Virus record (IMG/VR): IMGVR_UViG_3300030389_002895
Location: 1 to 56,993 of that record
DNA from: a virus
Reading direction: 5' to 3' (one strand)
DNA: 56,993 nt
Shown: positions 37,868 to 47,551 of the stretch, piece by piece
How the letters are laid out: every line of letters begins with the position of its first letter
How positions within the stretch are numbered: the stretch's first letter is position 1
Made by a program: the position numbers and the translations under genes
The notes under the pieces: model-generated
Told to the model about the DNA's origin: nothing
The model's input: the letters and a program-made list of their open reading frames with translations, nothing else
Databases searched by the model: none

Positions 37868-38503
37868 TTATTTCTTTAACTTGGTTGTATATTTTTTACC
37901 TTGGTAAGTAAAAGTTTTCTTACCAGCTTTTCTAGCTTTAGCAAAAGAAGTTTCAAACGCTGACATTTTTTTCTTTTTCTTTCTATTTGATAAAGCAGGA
38001 ATACCCACTGTAGCTGCACCTGTATAAGCTGCACCAGTTAAAAACCCTTGTCCATAACCTGGTTTCTTTTTACGTGTAGCTGTTGGAATAGGTGTCTTTC
38101 TTCGTCTTGCTTCTAACGCTGCGCTAGCTTTTTTTGTAGCTGGTGTTGGAACTTTTCCTGTTGTAAAGTATTTAGCTGCTCTTTCTAAATCTTTTTTCAT
38201 AATCGGATCAGACATTTTAAATCCTGGTCTTACTTTTCCTAAAGCTTTTTTAAGTGCTACCATAGTAAGACCTCCAAGAGAAGCTTTCATCATTCTAGCT
38301 CCACCCTTAGAGTATCCTTTTGCCATCTTACCACCTCTGGCTCTCATCATACGAGCTCCGCCTTTCGAGTAGCCTTTTGCCATCTTGCCACCCATAGCTT
38401 TCATCATTCGTGCTCCGCCTTTAGAATAACCTTTAGCCATTTTACCACCTCTGGCTCTCATCATTCTAGCACCACCTTTACTATAACCTTTTGTTTTTCT
38501 CAT
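37868..38503 (-). CDS. Very basic repeat protein (GYSKGGARMM repeats)
   Basis: A 211-residue, strongly basic protein. Residues 6-75 hold four near-identical 19-residue units built on GYSKGGARMM(R/K)A(R/M)GGKMAK, the last one diverging. The middle is Lys/Arg/Pro-rich with a small hydrophobic patch. The C-terminus (SAFETSFAKARKAGKKTFTY followed by QGKKYTTKLKK) is a module often found at the ends of phage basic proteins. It fits with the KGG/RGG family elsewhere in this genome. Likely a virion or DNA-associated protein. Confidence 0.6.
   Translation of the reverse strand: MRKTKGYSKGGARMMRARGGKMAKGYSKGGARMMKAMGGKMAKGYSKGGARMMRARGGKMAKGYSKGGARMMKASLGGLTMVALKKALGKVRPGFKMSDPIMKKDLERAAKYFTTGKVPTPATKKASAALEARRRKTPIPTATRKKKPGYGQGFLTGAAYTGAATVGIPALSNRKKKKKMSAFETSFAKARKAGKKTFTYQGKKYTTKLKK
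38270..38488 (-). repeat. 57-bp tandem repeats encoding GYSKGGARMM units
   Basis: About 3.8 copies of a 57-base unit in frame within the 37868 gene. The copies differ at a few synonymous and conservative positions, so they are old enough to have drifted but still strongly alike. Copy number may vary by slippage or recombination. Confidence 0.75.
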
Positions 38504-38535
38504 AAGAAACTCCTGTTGTTAACATTATTATTATA

Positions 38536-39195
38536 CTATTTTTCTTCATCATCGACAATCCAGTTATTCAATTGTTTTTTGTACTCTAAATATAACTCTG
38601 TATCTGCAAACTCTCTACCTTCATTCATACATATCATAAAATACTTAGGGTTATATACTAAACAGGTATCATCATCGTATTCTAAATTATGTGCATATAC
38701 TTTGTTAGTAACTGATACAAAAAATTTAAATGTGACACCAATAGCTACACCTATAAAAGCAATAGTGACTACAGTAATAAGCCCATACTTAATATATTCT
38801 GCTATCTCTTGTTGTTTTTTTAATTTTGCAGCTCTTGCTTCTTTCATAGCTTGCTTCTTTGCATCAATACGTTTTTTTCTTTCTTGTAAAATAAACTCCC
38901 AGGTACCAGGTCCAAAACGTAAGTTAATTAAATTCTTCATTTCATTTAATTGTTCTCTAGCTAATCTAGCATCTATAACTTCTTGGGCCACGTTGTTTAT
39001 TGCGAAATGGTCGACATTTTTTGAATCCCGAGCCTTTATTACTTGTTGCTCACCCATCATAGCTTTGTCTATGTGACCAACTAATTCACCAATATCATTA
39101 CACGTTTGTATTTGCTGTTTAACAAAGTCAACACTTTGTCTTACTAATTTAATTCCTGAAAGTACAGCTGCTCCAGCAGTAACTGGATCAACCAT
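38536..39195 (-). CDS. Membrane-anchored coiled-coil protein
   Basis: A 219-residue protein starting at ATG 39195. DPVTAGAAVLSGIKLVRQSV is followed by helical segments, a charged coiled coil (RKKRIDAKKQAMKEARAAKL, about residues 105-124) and one TM helix (YGLITVVTIAFIGVAIGVTF, about 137-156), then an acidic C-terminal domain. I recall the VDPVTAGAAV start in cyanophage and marine phage neck or internal proteins. It follows the 39188 gene with overlap. Probably a membrane-active internal virion protein. Confidence 0.6.
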   Translation of the reverse strand: MVDPVTAGAAVLSGIKLVRQSVDFVKQQIQTCNDIGELVGHIDKAMMGEQQVIKARDSKNVDHFAINNVAQEVIDARLAREQLNEMKNLINLRFGPGTWEFILQERKKRIDAKKQAMKEARAAKLKKQQEIAEYIKYGLITVVTIAFIGVAIGVTFKFFVSVTNKVYAHNLEYDDDTCLVYNPKYFMICMNEGREFADTELYLEYKKQLNNWIVDDEEK

Positions 39196-39418
39196 TGTTC
39201 TTCTCAATAAACCTATCTAGTTTTGCTTCTAGTCTACGAAGTTGTTCTAGAATTTGAGAAGTCTGTGACTTTGCATCGTCACGAGGCAGGTACTCTTCCC
39301 TGGTTTTATTGAGTAGTATTTGTAATCTTTTTACTTCTGAAAACATTTTGCTAAACGCCCAACCAAAAGCAGACGCAATTATTGTAAGCAAAATATTCCA
39401 AAACATCATTTCATCCAT
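39188..39418 (-). CDS. Single-TM coiled-coil protein (spanin- or holin-like)
   Basis: A 76-residue protein with an N-terminal TM helix (MFWNILLTIIASAFGWAFSK, residues 5-24) followed by a coiled coil (EVKRLQILLNKTREEY; SQILEQLRRLEAKLDRFIEK). This is like inner spanin or small membrane-tethered proteins of marine phages. ATGA overlap with the 39418 gene couples them. No lipobox protein is seen nearby as outer partner, so spanin assignment is tentative. Confidence 0.55.
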   Translation of the reverse strand: MDEMMFWNILLTIIASAFGWAFSKMFSEVKRLQILLNKTREEYLPRDDAKSQTSQILEQLRRLEAKLDRFIEKNNG

Positions 39419-42400
39419 CAGCTTGCTCTAGTTTGTTTTGTTTGAGCTATGGCTTGTCCTGTTGCATCTTGAGGAAATAAAAAACTATAATTTTTTGCAA
39501 GTTGTACACTTGGAGTCGCAGATGTAGGTGTTGCTGGTGCTTTTGGTGTTTCTGCAACCATAGTTTCTGCAGGTGCTTCTGGTGTTTCTTCTGGCACCTG
39601 TTGTAGTTCATTATTATCTTGTGTTTTTTGTTGTTTAGCTTTTGCAGCACCCTCTAACATTTTTAAATATGCAGCTCTTTCTTCAGGTGGTAACTCTTTA
39701 AACGCTATGTACTCAGGATAATATTTTCTTATTACACTCTCTGGCAATTGTGCAATACTAACTTTAGGATTAGGAATGTTACTTGTGTCAGGTATTCTAT
39801 CTAAGTAATTATTTATATCTTCAATACTTATATTGTCCGCAGTATACACAGGATCATTTTGAGGACTAACTAAATAATTCATAATATTAGCAACATTTCT
39901 TGCCCTATTAGGTCCCATAAATTTACCTAAAGGTTGTGTAGGATCAATTAGTCCAAATATATTACTTGTGTCTTCGTTTCTAAATATACCAAATTTTCTT
40001 GGTTGTGCATCTAATATTGCTTTTCTCTCTTGCTCTGTTGTTAAACCTAAAAGTTCTTTTGTTACTTTTGGATTTGCTAATGCTTTACCATAACCTCTCA
40101 TACCAAGAGTTATTGCTATGGAAGTTCCTAGTCCACCTAAATATCCTGTTCCTGTAAAATAACCTGAAGCTATACCAGCTCCTGCAATACTACCTCCTAT
40201 TGCTAATCTTCTGAGTAAAAAATTAGAAGGATCTGTTACACCTACAGCTATACTCTGCTCTAATAATTGTAAGTACTTACCAATATTTTCTGCATGTTCT
40301 TTGCCATATAATTCTGTTGCCATTTGTATGCCCTCTTCAGATCCAAAACCAAGAGCATTTTTGAACTTATCTATGTTAAAAGTGCTTAAATCTAAATTAG
40401 AAAAATTAAACTCCATTTCACTATTGCCTAATATTCTACCTATTTCATCAGCATCCTCTTTTGCTATTTTGCCGCTTTGTATGTAGTCGAATAGTTGTTT
40501 GTCTACTGCAAAATTAGCTACATCATCAAACTTTTCTGCGTATAAGTCAGCATATTTTTCTTTCAATAAATCTTTTACAGCTAATTCTTTGCCAGCTAAA
40601 TTTTCATTTAATACTCTTGAGTTAACTCCAAAAGATTCTATAAAAGCATCGTACACATTTCTTGCTGCTACTTTTTCCATAAATAACTTAGCGTATTCTC
40701 CCTTAGCACCTTTTTCACCCACACCTAATAATTTTTTAAATTGTCTTAAGGCTTGAGCATTAGGTTGATTTTTACCTGTGCCTGTAGTTGGGTTTCCTCT
40801 AATAGCTACTTTTATCATTCTATCAAAAACATCTTGCGGGTTTACATCAGAATTAGCAGTAAATAATTTAGCACCTAAGACTTGATCTTTTTCAAACTGT
40901 TTTGCCATATTATTATCAAAAGGATTCATTGTAAAATGAAATACTGCATTTGCTTTTTTAGCAGATTTTGCAAATGTTTGTAATTTTTTTGTAGCCATTT
41001 TAATATTATCTTCTTGTGTAGCTTGACCTTGTTTATTTACAAAGTTTAAAAAATCACCCTGTTGTAATAATTCCGGTGTTATATTTAAATTTTCAAAAGA
41101 AGCTAAATCATCATCAAGTGCTTTTCTTATGTTAATACCTTGTTGTGCTAAATTGACATTTTTTGTATTTGCTGTCATGTCTGTGACTATCTTTTTAAAA
41201 AAAGCATGATCTTGTAAACTCATAAAAGGTTGGTTTTCAAATATTTCTAAAGACATTAATGAGTATTGTTCTAAAGCTTGCTTTTCTGCTTTCGTTAGTT
41301 TTTCAGGACTTAAATCGCCTTTTAAATATGCTTGATATAAATTATTAGTTTGTCCTCTAAGCTCATCTTTCATTTCAGCCAATACTCTTTTAACATTAGT
41401 GGTTGGAATTACTTGAGGATTTTCTAAAGCAATAGCTTCATTTAACAAAGTTCTATGATTATCTCTAAGCAAAGCTATATTATCTTTGTAATTTTGTCCT
41501 ATTTTAGCAGCTGCTTCTGCTCCTAAAGGAGCCTGACCATATATAAAAGCAGCAGTTGTACTAGGTTGTAGAGTATCACCAGGCATAGAAAAAGTTTTTT
41601 TATTACCTGCTGTAGCCCCTGCTGGAAATAAAAATTCTCTATAGTTTTTTAATAATCCTTCTCTTCCAGGTCTACCTATAAAAGGTATAACTGCAAACAC
41701 TTTAAAAAAATTCTTAGCTAAAAATCCTGCACCAGAACCTGTTGATGCTTGTGAAGGTGTAATTGGTATACCCATTTTAAACGCTAATTCTGCTGTCTCT
41801 ACAGCACCATCACTATTTAAACCAAACAATGTTTTTTTACCTGCCTTGTAACCTCTTGCCATAACATTACCTGCAGCTGAACCAGCGATACCAAATACTA
41901 AAGAATTAGTCATAGCATTCATAGCATGTGTTGTCATTCTACCAGCAAAACTCATTTGATTTATTTCATCTTCGGTAGCATCTCCTAAATCTAAAGTAGC
42001 ATTAGTAGCGATCTGTTTTTGTAATGTTAAAATATCATAAGTAGCTGAACCAGCACCTGCTCCAAGAGATCCTGCTGCAAGACTGGCTATCTCGGTTCGT
42101 GCTACTGGTCTTAATAAACTTCTAGTAGCATCACCTGTTCTTATTGCAGCTGCTTCAGCTCTTGTTATTTGACCTACACCTTGTGCAGCTTTTTCTAAAG
42201 TACCTATAGTTCTAGCAAACAATCTTCCAGCTCTTGTTGCACCACCTATAATAGGTAGTCTTTCTAAGACATTTGCTAAACCTGTTATACTTTTATTCAT
42301 TCTGTCTAATTTAAAATTTTGTTTGCCTGAGGGTTTAGTAAACTTTTGTAAGTTTCCTTCATTATCTGTAACACCTGCAGTTATGTCTTTTGTAATCTCA

Positions 42401-42729
42401 TCTGCATTCATAAGATAAGGTGCAAAAGATCCAACTACATCACCAACTAATTCAAAAGATTCTCTCTCTGACATAACTGTTCCGAATGGAGTGGCTATAC
42501 CACCTAAACGATCAGCTTCCATTCTTTCTTCTAACAAACCCTCTGATGCTATTCTAGTTTCACCAGCAATTTGACCTATACCACCTGCAGGACCTTTAAG
42601 TGCTCCTCTTCTTATAAGTTCATTCAAAGCGTTTTGTTGTGCTTCTGTCATAGGTCTACCAGGACCATTGAAGTTTCTTATATCTAAGGTGTTGTTATCT
42701 AATTGTGTTTGTAATTCGTTTACATTCAT
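39418..42729 (-). CDS. Large internal virion / ejection protein
   Basis: An 1103-residue, Ala/Leu/Lys-rich protein, largely helical. Hydrophobic segments at about residues 225-290 (SLAAGSLGAGAGSATYDILT; MTNSLVFGIAGSAAGNVMAR) and near 880-910 (RRLAIGGSIAGAGIASGYFT) could contact a membrane. The C-terminus is Pro/Glu/Gln-rich. It lacks enzyme motifs I can see and resembles the long ejection proteins of short-tailed phages that form a channel during DNA entry. Start overlaps the neighbour (TAATG). Confidence 0.6.
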   Translation of the reverse strand: MNVNELQTQLDNNTLDIRNFNGPGRPMTEAQQNALNELIRRGALKGPAGGIGQIAGETRIASEGLLEERMEADRLGGIATPFGTVMSERESFELVGDVVGSFAPYLMNADEITKDITAGVTDNEGNLQKFTKPSGKQNFKLDRMNKSITGLANVLERLPIIGGATRAGRLFARTIGTLEKAAQGVGQITRAEAAAIRTGDATRSLLRPVARTEIASLAAGSLGAGAGSATYDILTLQKQIATNATLDLGDATEDEINQMSFAGRMTTHAMNAMTNSLVFGIAGSAAGNVMARGYKAGKKTLFGLNSDGAVETAELAFKMGIPITPSQASTGSGAGFLAKNFFKVFAVIPFIGRPGREGLLKNYREFLFPAGATAGNKKTFSMPGDTLQPSTTAAFIYGQAPLGAEAAAKIGQNYKDNIALLRDNHRTLLNEAIALENPQVIPTTNVKRVLAEMKDELRGQTNNLYQAYLKGDLSPEKLTKAEKQALEQYSLMSLEIFENQPFMSLQDHAFFKKIVTDMTANTKNVNLAQQGINIRKALDDDLASFENLNITPELLQQGDFLNFVNKQGQATQEDNIKMATKKLQTFAKSAKKANAVFHFTMNPFDNNMAKQFEKDQVLGAKLFTANSDVNPQDVFDRMIKVAIRGNPTTGTGKNQPNAQALRQFKKLLGVGEKGAKGEYAKLFMEKVAARNVYDAFIESFGVNSRVLNENLAGKELAVKDLLKEKYADLYAEKFDDVANFAVDKQLFDYIQSGKIAKEDADEIGRILGNSEMEFNFSNLDLSTFNIDKFKNALGFGSEEGIQMATELYGKEHAENIGKYLQLLEQSIAVGVTDPSNFLLRRLAIGGSIAGAGIASGYFTGTGYLGGLGTSIAITLGMRGYGKALANPKVTKELLGLTTEQERKAILDAQPRKFGIFRNEDTSNIFGLIDPTQPLGKFMGPNRARNVANIMNYLVSPQNDPVYTADNISIEDINNYLDRIPDTSNIPNPKVSIAQLPESVIRKYYPEYIAFKELPPEERAAYLKMLEGAAKAKQQKTQDNNELQQVPEETPEAPAETMVAETPKAPATPTSATPSVQLAKNYSFLFPQDATGQAIAQTKQTRAS

Positions 42730-45476
42730 TAGTTTTGTCCAGGTCTAGGAAAAGCTCTAGTGCCACCTAAATCAATATTTAAAACTCCAAATAGACTATC
42801 TGTGTCTGTATTTTCAAAAGTTGATTGAGTGTTAGGAATATCTTGTCCAGTGCGTTTCATCCATCTTCTTACATAATCTAAATGAGTAAGATTTTTAACT
42901 AAACTCATATCTCCTGCTTGTGCATTAAATTGTGTTGCTAATTGATTAGCTCTTGCATTCAAAGTCTGTTTCAAAGCTGTATAGTTTGCTCTAACTGTTT
43001 TACCTGCTTTTAAGAATTCAAAAATAGCTGTGGTTTGTGCAGCATTGTTAACGTCTGCAACTGTCAATCTATCTTCACCCTTATCAGCATTAGCCACAAT
43101 ATATTTCATACGATTTTGTATCAAACGTAATTCAGCTAATTGTCTTATTTTTTTATTTCTCAAACCTAAATCTTTAGTAGCAAGTACTTCTTTTCTAGCA
43201 TCACCTTTTATTAAATTAGATACTTGACCTTTATCCATAGCTGCTATAATTTCTTCATAATCATTCACAGCTTCTTCTTGATCTTTATTATATTGAGCTA
43301 ATAATCTGTTTCTTTCTCTAGTTACTTTATCCTTGTTTATAACTGCATCTTTATCCATACCTTCGTAGCCAGCGTTATTAATTAACATTTCTTGAATTTT
43401 AGCATCTACCATCGTATTGTTTTTAAGACTAGATATATCACCAGCATAAGCAGGACTACCATTATTTAATATTCCTGTCATACTACCCCACTCATCCATA
43501 AGATCAGTAAAGTTAGTAAAGAATCCTTCAATAGCACCACCAGTACCTAAAAACTTAGTATCTGCTGCTATAACTCGGTCAGCAAATTCAATTCCTAAGT
43601 TTAAAGCACTTAATTGACTCATAACTTTAGATGTTCTTTCAGGAGACAAAGGTTCTATAGCAGTACCACCCTCAGTTAAAGGCACCATTTTTTCACCAAC
43701 TCCTGGTTCACCAGTTTGTATTATTTCATATCTTTTACCATCTTTTCCTATGGCTATTTCTTTTCTTCTTTTACCTTCAAAGCCATTAGGATCATTTACC
43801 ATAATAAACTGTCTATTTTTATCATACGACATTTGTTTATTAGCTGCGTCTTTTCTAGCGTTTATTCTGTCTTGAAGATCGGCTATTGCTATTAAGTTGT
43901 TAAAATATTGTTGTCTGCTATTTACTTCTTCGTTAGCTATGTCAGTTTGTAAAGCTACATCATTTTGTAAAGCTGTTAGTTCTCCAGCATCAAGATACTT
44001 TTGTAAATCTTGTTCATACTGCAAGAAAGAAGCTCCGATAGCTTGTCTTTCAGCTCTTTGCTGTGCTTGTATAGCTGCTACATCATCTGCATATACTAAA
44101 CCAGCTTGACCCGCAATATCTAAGAACCCCATAAGTCCAGCTTCATTAGTTCTACCTGTCATCATAGCCATAGCCCATTTAAACATTGCTAAGTTCTTTT
44201 CTTCTGCAAAATCACCACCACCTAAAATATCTTTATATTTTTCTTGATATTGTTCAAAGGTCATCATTTTATCTCTTTTACCTTGTAAGTGTTCTTCATA
44301 TCTTTTCATTGCTGCCTTAACACCTTCAAAGTCTTTTTTCATAAATTCAGCTCTTACTGTAATACCTCCAATGTCAATACTTGCTGGTGGTAGAATAGCT
44401 GGATTGTTTTTATCTCCTGTAGGATTACCAGGATTTTTTAACAAATCAGTTGCAGTTTTATCTGCATCATTTACAGCAGCTTCTGGGTTTTTATTAATAT
44501 CAATCTCTGTTGTGCCTGGTGGTTTTTCTGTAGTCAATGCACTATCTGGATCTTCTACAGCTCCATCAATAGCTTGTTTATCAGTGACAGGAGGTTCACC
44601 TCCATCTCCTGGAGGTTGAGCTGCCTCTCCTGGAGTAATAGGCTCTTCTTGTTTTTCTTGTGCTGCTGCAGCTCTGTCTGTGGCTCTAGCTGTTTCCATC
44701 ATAGAATTTATTTCTTCTTCGTTATAAGGTTTGCCAATCTGTCTTTTTTGCTCAATATCTCTTAAAACTTCTTTTACTTTTGGACCTTCAACTTCTTGTA
44801 TTAAATTATTGAATTGGTTTGCATCATCTTCTAAACCTAAAGTTAGTTCAGGTGTCTTTGGCACTTCAAGTTTTGGTTTAGGTCCAAACATATCATAAAC
44901 TGTTGCTGTACCTCCTAATCCAAGACCTGCATATACTGCTCTATCAAAAGGTCTTTCTATTTTTCTGTCTAATTTTGTTACATCTAAACTTTCTTTTCCA
45001 CCTTTTCTGGTTGCATCTTTATCTAAACCTAATCTTTGAAATGATCTTCTAGTTGCTCTTCCTAAAGGAACAAGTCCAGCTAAACCAGCTAAGCCAAAAG
45101 CAGCATTTGCTGCTGTAAAATCTTCACCTTCTTGAAACAAAGGAGCAAATTGATAGCCAGTTCCAACAACGTCAGCACCTAATGCAACTGGAGTTGCAAT
45201 ATCTCTAGCCTTTCCAAGTACTGTTCTTTTTTCAAATTTGCGTGTTTTAGGTTGTCTTAATAGATTTTTACCTAATATTTTTGTTTGTCGTAATCCCTCA
45301 GCACCTGTTTGTTTTGCACCTTGAAATGTTCTATCAACAGTCTCTCCTGCTTGAGATAATTTTTCTTTTGCAGTAGGAGCTTTTTTTTCGTAATACTTTT
45401 TACCTTTCTTTGCGTATCTTTTAAGACCTAATTTACCTGCTTCAAATAAACCTTTTCCAAAAGTGTAAATACTCAT
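42729..45476 (-). CDS. Large internal virion / ejection protein
   Basis: A 915-residue protein. The N-terminal 100 residues are basic (KLGLKRYAKKGKKYYEKKAP), followed by a Gly/Ala-rich hydrophobic region (AANAAFGLAGLAGLVPLGRA, about 123-142). A long acidic, Pro-rich linker (about 270-340) leads to coiled-coil helices that fill the C-terminal half. No catalytic motif. It sits between two similar large genes, consistent with an ejection complex. TAATG coupling at both ends. Confidence 0.6.
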   Translation of the reverse strand: MSIYTFGKGLFEAGKLGLKRYAKKGKKYYEKKAPTAKEKLSQAGETVDRTFQGAKQTGAEGLRQTKILGKNLLRQPKTRKFEKRTVLGKARDIATPVALGADVVGTGYQFAPLFQEGEDFTAANAAFGLAGLAGLVPLGRATRRSFQRLGLDKDATRKGGKESLDVTKLDRKIERPFDRAVYAGLGLGGTATVYDMFGPKPKLEVPKTPELTLGLEDDANQFNNLIQEVEGPKVKEVLRDIEQKRQIGKPYNEEEINSMMETARATDRAAAAQEKQEEPITPGEAAQPPGDGGEPPVTDKQAIDGAVEDPDSALTTEKPPGTTEIDINKNPEAAVNDADKTATDLLKNPGNPTGDKNNPAILPPASIDIGGITVRAEFMKKDFEGVKAAMKRYEEHLQGKRDKMMTFEQYQEKYKDILGGGDFAEEKNLAMFKWAMAMMTGRTNEAGLMGFLDIAGQAGLVYADDVAAIQAQQRAERQAIGASFLQYEQDLQKYLDAGELTALQNDVALQTDIANEEVNSRQQYFNNLIAIADLQDRINARKDAANKQMSYDKNRQFIMVNDPNGFEGKRRKEIAIGKDGKRYEIIQTGEPGVGEKMVPLTEGGTAIEPLSPERTSKVMSQLSALNLGIEFADRVIAADTKFLGTGGAIEGFFTNFTDLMDEWGSMTGILNNGSPAYAGDISSLKNNTMVDAKIQEMLINNAGYEGMDKDAVINKDKVTRERNRLLAQYNKDQEEAVNDYEEIIAAMDKGQVSNLIKGDARKEVLATKDLGLRNKKIRQLAELRLIQNRMKYIVANADKGEDRLTVADVNNAAQTTAIFEFLKAGKTVRANYTALKQTLNARANQLATQFNAQAGDMSLVKNLTHLDYVRRWMKRTGQDIPNTQSTFENTDTDSLFGVLNIDLGGTRAFPRPGQN

Positions 45477-46381
45477 TAACCAAAACCTCCTACGCTAGTT
45501 CCTTTACCTCCAGGACCTACCATTTGATATGCACTATATGCTCCAACACCAGCACCTATAGCTTGTGCAAATGGATTAGTACCAGGACCCGTGGTTCTAG
45601 TTACTTGAGATGCAGCAGTTGGTAATGTTGTCATTATACCTTTTGCAAATTCTAATCTTTGGAATGGCTCATATTGTCTTGCAACCTCGGTAGCTCTTGC
45701 AGCTGCAAGTCCTCTATCAGCTAAAGCTCTTTGTGTAGCACCAGCTTGACCTAATTGAGCAATATCTCTTTGTTGCATCGCTTGTTGTTGGGCACCAAAA
45801 CCTTTTAATTGACCTGCTACACTTAATGCAGCATCGGTTTGAAATTGTTGTTGTTTTTGTGCAGCACCTAACGCTGACTTAAAACCAGATTCTTGTAATT
45901 GACCTATGACACCTAATCTTCTAGCTTCTTCTTCTGCTCTTTGCACTCCCTCTCTACCACCTCCAAAAGCACCAGCTTGCACCGCTTGTGCAGCCATTTG
46001 GTTTTGTTTTATTTTAGATTGTCTATTAACTTCATCAATAACATATCGTTGGTAAGGATTCATAAAAGCATCTATATCTGGCTGTTGAGCTGCTGTTAAA
46101 CTGCCACTTAAGACTGACGCTATACCAGCAGCAGTGGTTTGTTGACCTGTTCCTGTTTGTCCTGCCATTTTAAAAGCTTCTTGTTCTAAAGGTGCAGGAC
46201 CAGCTACCTGATATTCAGGAACCTCAATAGGTTGTGATGCTAATTTTATTGCTTCATCATATAAAGCAAGTTTTCTTCCCTCTATTGCAGGAGCTTCTCT
46301 TGTAATATTAGTTTGTGTGCCAGTTTGTGGGCCGCCACCGCCGCCACCGCCGCCACCGCCGCCGCCAAAAATGAAACTCAT
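45476..46381 (-). CDS. Internal virion protein with poly-Gly N-terminus
   Basis: A 301-residue protein starting MSFIF and then 12 Gly residues, encoded by a GC-rich (GGN) tract. The remainder is Ala/Gln-rich and helical (TAAGIASVLSGSLTAAQQPD; RQSKIKQNQMAAQAVQAGAF; LGAAQKQQQFQTDAALSVAG). This composition matches DNA-ejection or internal proteins in podoviruses. The Gly tract is slip-prone and may vary between relatives. Confidence 0.6.
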   Translation of the reverse strand: MSFIFGGGGGGGGGGGGPQTGTQTNITREAPAIEGRKLALYDEAIKLASQPIEVPEYQVAGPAPLEQEAFKMAGQTGTGQQTTAAGIASVLSGSLTAAQQPDIDAFMNPYQRYVIDEVNRQSKIKQNQMAAQAVQAGAFGGGREGVQRAEEEARRLGVIGQLQESGFKSALGAAQKQQQFQTDAALSVAGQLKGFGAQQQAMQQRDIAQLGQAGATQRALADRGLAAARATEVARQYEPFQRLEFAKGIMTTLPTAASQVTRTTGPGTNPFAQAIGAGVGAYSAYQMVGPGGKGTSVGGFG

Positions 46382-46716
46382 ACTATTTTCCTTCTAAGTA
46401 ATACTGCTTGTTTTTTGTAATCAGGTAAAACTTTTTCCCAACCACATCTTCCTAAAATGTCAACATGACTAAACCACATGCTTTTAGCATATTCATAAAT
46501 TTCTTTTTCTATTTCAACCAAATCTTCCAAATCACCACCAGCTAAACCAATACGAAGAGTATTGTTAATTTTATTTGTTACAGCTGCACTTTTATTTTTT
46601 ATCCACAATTTAAATTCACCAGTTGCTAATCTATCCTCTATATCTTGTCTAGTAGCAAAATCTCCTATCTCAGCAGCAGGCTTTAAAACAGCCCATATTT
46701 CATCAGACATAACCAT
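46378..46716 (-). CDS. Small conserved phage protein in ejection module
   Basis: A 112-residue protein (EIWAVLKPAAEIGDFATRQD; EKEIYEYAKSMWFSHVDILG; RCGWEKVLPDYKKQAVLLRR) of mixed helical character with conserved Trp residues. It has been seen beside ejection-type genes of other marine phages, function unknown to me. It overlaps the 45476 gene by four bases and the 46716 gene by one. May be an internal virion or assembly factor. Confidence 0.55.
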   Translation of the reverse strand: MVMSDEIWAVLKPAAEIGDFATRQDIEDRLATGEFKLWIKNKSAAVTNKINNTLRIGLAGGDLEDLVEIEKEIYEYAKSMWFSHVDILGRCGWEKVLPDYKKQAVLLRRKIV

Positions 46717-47522
46717 CAGCTAGTTAAGTCATAAATCCTTTTCAACTGATCTTGTTGATTATAAAAAAATTTTGCTCCTTTTTGTCTCATCTCCTTAAAA
46801 TCTTTAGGGTTGGCACCACTCATAATACCAGCACCTAAAACTGCATCTGCTCTACTTACAAATTCTCCGTCAGCTAATTGTGCTAACATGGTGTCCTCAT
46901 CTTTATCTGCAATATCAGTTGCGTCCTCAATATATCCCTTTGCTCTCATATAATTAGTTTTGTCTTTTTCATCATGATCTAATTTACTTGGTAAGTAAGT
47001 AACCCCACCAGTTTTAAATCCAGGAATACCTCCAACTATGCCACCAGTGCTCATTTGAGGCATATTATATACACTTGGATTATTTACCATAGTTTGTGCT
47101 GGACCTTCATAATTAAATCTATCACCTATACCTTGTACAGCTTGTCTTTGTTGATTGTACGCAGCTGCATATTCAGCTTCATCAAAAGGTGGTTTAAAAG
47201 GTTTTTGTTTTTGACCTCCCATTAATAATGGTGACGCCACTGCTGCTCCTAGACCAAGTTGTTGTGCTGTGCTTAAACCTTTTAGTGTAGGCATCAACCC
47301 TACATTTGCTGGTGCTACTCCTGCTGCAGTAGGTGGTCCTGCTACTGGTATACCACTAAGACCTCCACCTAAAGTAGAGGGCATAGCATAACCTCCTACA
47401 GTTCCTAAAGCACCACCTATCAAGGCGTTTTTAATCATGTCTCTGTTGGAGCCTCCAGAAGCTTTTGTGTATACTGCTCCTAATCCTGCTCCTATTAAAG
47501 CTGCCATCACTGGAAATGCCAT
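46716..47522 (-). CDS. Glycine-rich internal virion protein with LADGEFVSRADAV motif
   Basis: A 268-residue protein. Residues 1-110 are Gly/Ala/Leu-rich with TM-like stretches (FPVMAALIGAGLGAVYTKAS; NALIGGALGTVGGYAM). A TGG/KTGG segment (MSTGGIVGGIPGFKTGGVTY) follows. The end carries EDTMLAQLADGEFVSRADAV and GIMSGANPKDFKEMRQKG, close to the DtxxAxLtpGEfV motif seen at the end of tape-measure-like and ejection proteins. It starts the ejection module leftward of the glycosyltransferases. Confidence 0.65.
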   Translation of the reverse strand: MAFPVMAALIGAGLGAVYTKASGGSNRDMIKNALIGGALGTVGGYAMPSTLGGGLSGIPVAGPPTAAGVAPANVGLMPTLKGLSTAQQLGLGAAVASPLLMGGQKQKPFKPPFDEAEYAAAYNQQRQAVQGIGDRFNYEGPAQTMVNNPSVYNMPQMSTGGIVGGIPGFKTGGVTYLPSKLDHDEKDKTNYMRAKGYIEDATDIADKDEDTMLAQLADGEFVSRADAVLGAGIMSGANPKDFKEMRQKGAKFFYNQQDQLKRIYDLTS

Positions 47523-47551
47523 TCTTGTCTCCTTAATATTATACTTATAGT

